Shown here: in pieces, positions 48,356-64,000 of the stretch
Position numbering within the stretch: position 1 is the stretch's first letter
Layout of the letters: each line of letters begins with the position of its first letter
Source of the DNA: Diadema setosum
Taxonomy: Eukaryota > Echinodermata > Echinoidea > Diadematoida > Diadematidae
Assembly (NCBI RefSeq): GCF_964275005.1
Contig: NC_092686.1
Span: 12,273,032-12,337,031, forward strand
Direction: 5' to 3'
DNA length: 64,000 nucleotides
Made by a program: the position numbers and the translations under genes
The notes under the pieces: model-generated
What the model was told of the DNA's origin: nothing
The model's database searches: none
The model's input: only the letters and a program-made list of their open reading frames with translations

Positions 48356-48560
48356 ACGCCATTATTTTCGCATATAGATTTTCGAAAATGAGGTCACAGA
48401 CATTTTCGCAAGATGCTGTTTTCGCAAATTGCCTTCATAAGCGCACTAAAATTATTTTATTACCCAAGCGCATGGTGACATTTTTGCGTGTTGTTGAATT
48501 CACGGTGCACTTGTGATTCGCGAAATTTGCGAAAATAACATCTTATACTTTCGCATCTAT
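48356..48560. repeat. TTTTCGCG-type dispersed repeat, second copy
   Basis: Shares with 2775-2990 the order TTTTCGC, GAGGTCA..AGACATTTT, GCAAGATG, TATTACCCAA.CGCATGG and TGATTCGCGAAATT. It lies upstream of the MCM2 promoter region. Confidence 0.65.
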
Positions 48561-48995
48561 GCACAGTGTAGATATCTTGAAATTCCACAGCACCAAATCA
48601 CGCGAAATACTGAAGTAGGGCCTACTTGATCGTATGATCATAATCTCCCATCACTCATACGAATATAAATTTTTAACACCGCGAAAATTTCCACTTTTAT
48701 AGTAACCATTTTCTCACGCCTCTCAGGTTGGTAAGTTAAGAGGATACCTACAACATCGCTTTCTAACGTTACAAATCAAGACTCATTCACCAGGAAGAAA
48801 TTTTTTGAGAAAATAAATATGCTCGATCTCAAGTCAAAATGATGACTTTCAGTTTCACTCAAACCCCCATTTTTCATGTCAGAAACAGATGAGAACTAAA
48901 TTTATGCACGTAAAATTGTTTGATAGGTTCTAGAAGTAGAAATATGTCTAGATAATTTAGATTCGATTCTACACCAAATTTACTCATCTCCTCCT

Positions 48996-49014
48996 CCCCC
49001 CCCCCCCCCCCCCC
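48996..49014. repeat. C run
   Basis: 19 consecutive C bases in the TPRA1-MCM2 intergenic region. Confidence 0.9.
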
Positions 49015-49880
49015 ATGTAACGTTAGAGCGTCTAGCTATAGAAACTCTAACGAGTAGGCCTAGATCTAGGGCCTAAAACTTTACAGGGTCACAGCGCGCC
49101 TCGTACCACGTAGAGTCCCGTCCGCGTCGCTAGTCGAACTGAACAAGTGAAGAAACGTTCGTCCTCATTCGGTTCCTCCACACGGATTTTTGCAACCTGT
49201 GTTCAAGCCTTGAATCAAGGTAGAATTCTAGATATGCTGTTCCTTGAGTCAAGTAATAACATCACATGAATCACCGCGAGCCGCTAGGCTACAAACATTA
49301 ACATTGAACCATGGATGGCAATTGCAGGAAAGTGCAGTCTAACGATATCACAACAAAAGTGTACACGATCAGCTAACTACTAACGTTAGTAGTGAACTAA
49401 GTTTGTATACGTTGTGAGCAGCTTCTATTCTATTCTCTTTGGTACGGACGGTCAGAGGCCGCGCCGCCGAGCGATCGCGAGCCGCCGAGCGAGAGGGGAA
49501 CTTCTTGTGATGGTTCGGTGGCCAGCTAGTGCACTTCTCGGTATATTTCGCTGCTCTAACGCTGTAAAATTGATACGTGACTGTACATCCACTCTGAGTA
49601 CATTATGTTTTCAGCGAAGCAAGAGGAAGTTTAAAGGTCCAAATTTTTCAATGCCAGCAAAGTATATAAATATTTAAATAATCTTTCAAATCTATAATAA
49701 TAATGCAATAATGCTAATAAAGTAAATATAATTTGAAATTTTATTAAAAAAAATCAATGTTTACAAAATATTCATATAGGTATATTAATATGTAGTCTCC
49801 TTTTTTTGAATCAATAAAACACCTTTGCTAAGACTAGGTAGTCCATACCTTCGCGGGGTTTTCGATCACGAGTGCACGTT

Positions 49881-49889
49881 GCGGGAAAA
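49881..49889 (-). promoter_or_regulatory. E2F consensus site upstream of MCM2
   Basis: GCGGGAAAA on the plus strand reads TTTTCCCGC on the minus strand and contains an exact E2F/DP consensus TTTCCCGC. It lies about 240 bases before the MCM2 start codon in a locally GC-rich stretch (about 49850-50000). MCM genes are classic E2F targets, so the position makes sense; function is inferred. Confidence 0.6.
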
Positions 49890-50127
49890 TTCGCAGCCCG
49901 CCGGATGCATACAAACCAAACTCCACACCGTCTCGCCGTGCACGTCCAGCTGCGCTCGCTGCCTCCGAACCGCTGGCCGAGCAATCTTCACAACAATACT
50001 CATCGCGTGTTCTCTAGTATTTCCAGGCTGAAACGTCAATTGCAGAGTCAGAAGTCAACACTTTTTGCATTTTCTAAACCAGGAAAGTTTTCCTTTCAAG
50101 TTTCCAAGGCTTATATATACCGCAAAA

Positions 50128-63543
<13,416 letters not shown>

Positions 63544-63851
63544 GATCACATACTGTGCAGGGCAGATGCTCACATTGGTACAGAGAACAGAAAGACTATT
63601 GAACTGCTCAAGAGATTTTGTGCCTTGTGGAGATAACAGTTTTGTTGGAATGTGCCGGAGCAGGGACCAAGACTTTTTCCAAGACCCTGAGCTACTGGGG
63701 TGCTTCTATTGGAGATGGATCACATACAAATTTGAATTTGTACAAGAGAATTTTACCCTTTAATGGTGTTCTTTTTTGGTGAGGATGTACAGATGGCTGT
63801 CCAATGATTCTTCACATATCCAGAACAGTTTGATGATCTTGCATTGTCTTC

Positions 63852-63857
63852 ATTAAA
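63852..63857 (+). other. Candidate MCM2 polyadenylation signal
   Basis: ATTAAA, the most common variant hexamer, lies 309 bases after the MCM2 stop. No AATAAA is seen earlier in the trailing sequence. The rest of 63544-64000 looks like 3' UTR or flanking sequence without other features. Confidence 0.4.
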
Positions 63858-64000
63858 GAAAGGGGGAAAAGACATCTGTCATGTTGATAATAGCAGTTGA
63901 TTCACAGTAGCTTGTCCAGTTAGTCTCGACAAGAAATACAGTGGGATTTTGTGTATTTGAATAGTGGATCAGTGTGGCTTTTCTTCTGTGAATCTGTTAT

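Larger units (their letters stand above)
46313..50127. other. Divergent intergenic region between TPRA1 and MCM2
   Basis: About 3.8 kb separates the two start codons. It contains a 200-bp tandem duplication (46729-47113), a TTAA element (47596-47970), a TTTTCGCG repeat (48356-48560), a C run (48996-49014), and two GC-richer islands near 49440-49510 and 49850-50000 that are the best candidates for the TPRA1 and MCM2 promoters. Upstream non-coding TPRA1 exons probably start within 49100-49500, but I could not place their donors. A possible acceptor for a 5' non-coding junction lies about 35 bases before the TPRA1 ATG. Confidence 0.5.

Overview
This is a eukaryotic, AT-rich genomic window with long introns, consensus GT-AG splice sites, many microsatellites and a heavy load of short inverted-repeat elements. 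Repeat style (frequent TAGGCCTA and TAACGTTA words, many TTAA-flanked elements, a Mag-type Ty3 retroelement) and protein similarity suggest a marine invertebrate deuterostome, most likely an echinoderm. The species is not proven from the sequence. A 100-base run of N (14300-14399) marks an assembly gap.

Three protein-coding genes can be assembled by hand from splice sites, with reading frame kept at every junction. (1) Minus strand, 5464-14868: an unrecognised 225-residue protein with a signal peptide, eleven cysteines and a hydrophobic C-terminal tail of the GPI-anchor kind. Its last exon is followed by three more tandem copies of itself (down to 4961), and a second signal-peptide exon of matching phase lies upstream at 17250-17325. 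(2) Minus strand, 24125-46312: a nine-exon gene for a TPRA1 (GPR175, Tmemb_40 family) seven-pass membrane protein, 394 residues. (3) Plus strand, 50128-63543: a complete MCM2 replicative helicase gene, 17 coding exons, 885 residues, with zinc finger, Walker A and B and arginine finger all present. TPRA1 and MCM2 are divergently transcribed neighbours, the same arrangement I recall for human 3q21. An exact E2F consensus lies about 240 bases before the MCM2 start.

TPRA1 intron 1 (31438-46094) is an insertion nest. Two copies of a DNA element with CAGAG-type ends and 6-bp target duplications each carry further insertions. One copy (35335-38262) contains a 2.5-kb element studded with eight copies of GTAACGTTACTAACC. 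The other (39773-46009) contains a complete, apparently young Ty3/Mag LTR retroelement (39894-45696) and an 85-bp TTAA element. The rest of the window holds about a dozen further non-autonomous DNA elements, a tRNA-derived SINE, several tandem repeats and a dispersed TTTTCGCG-rich repeat. No tRNA, rRNA or CRISPR loci were seen.
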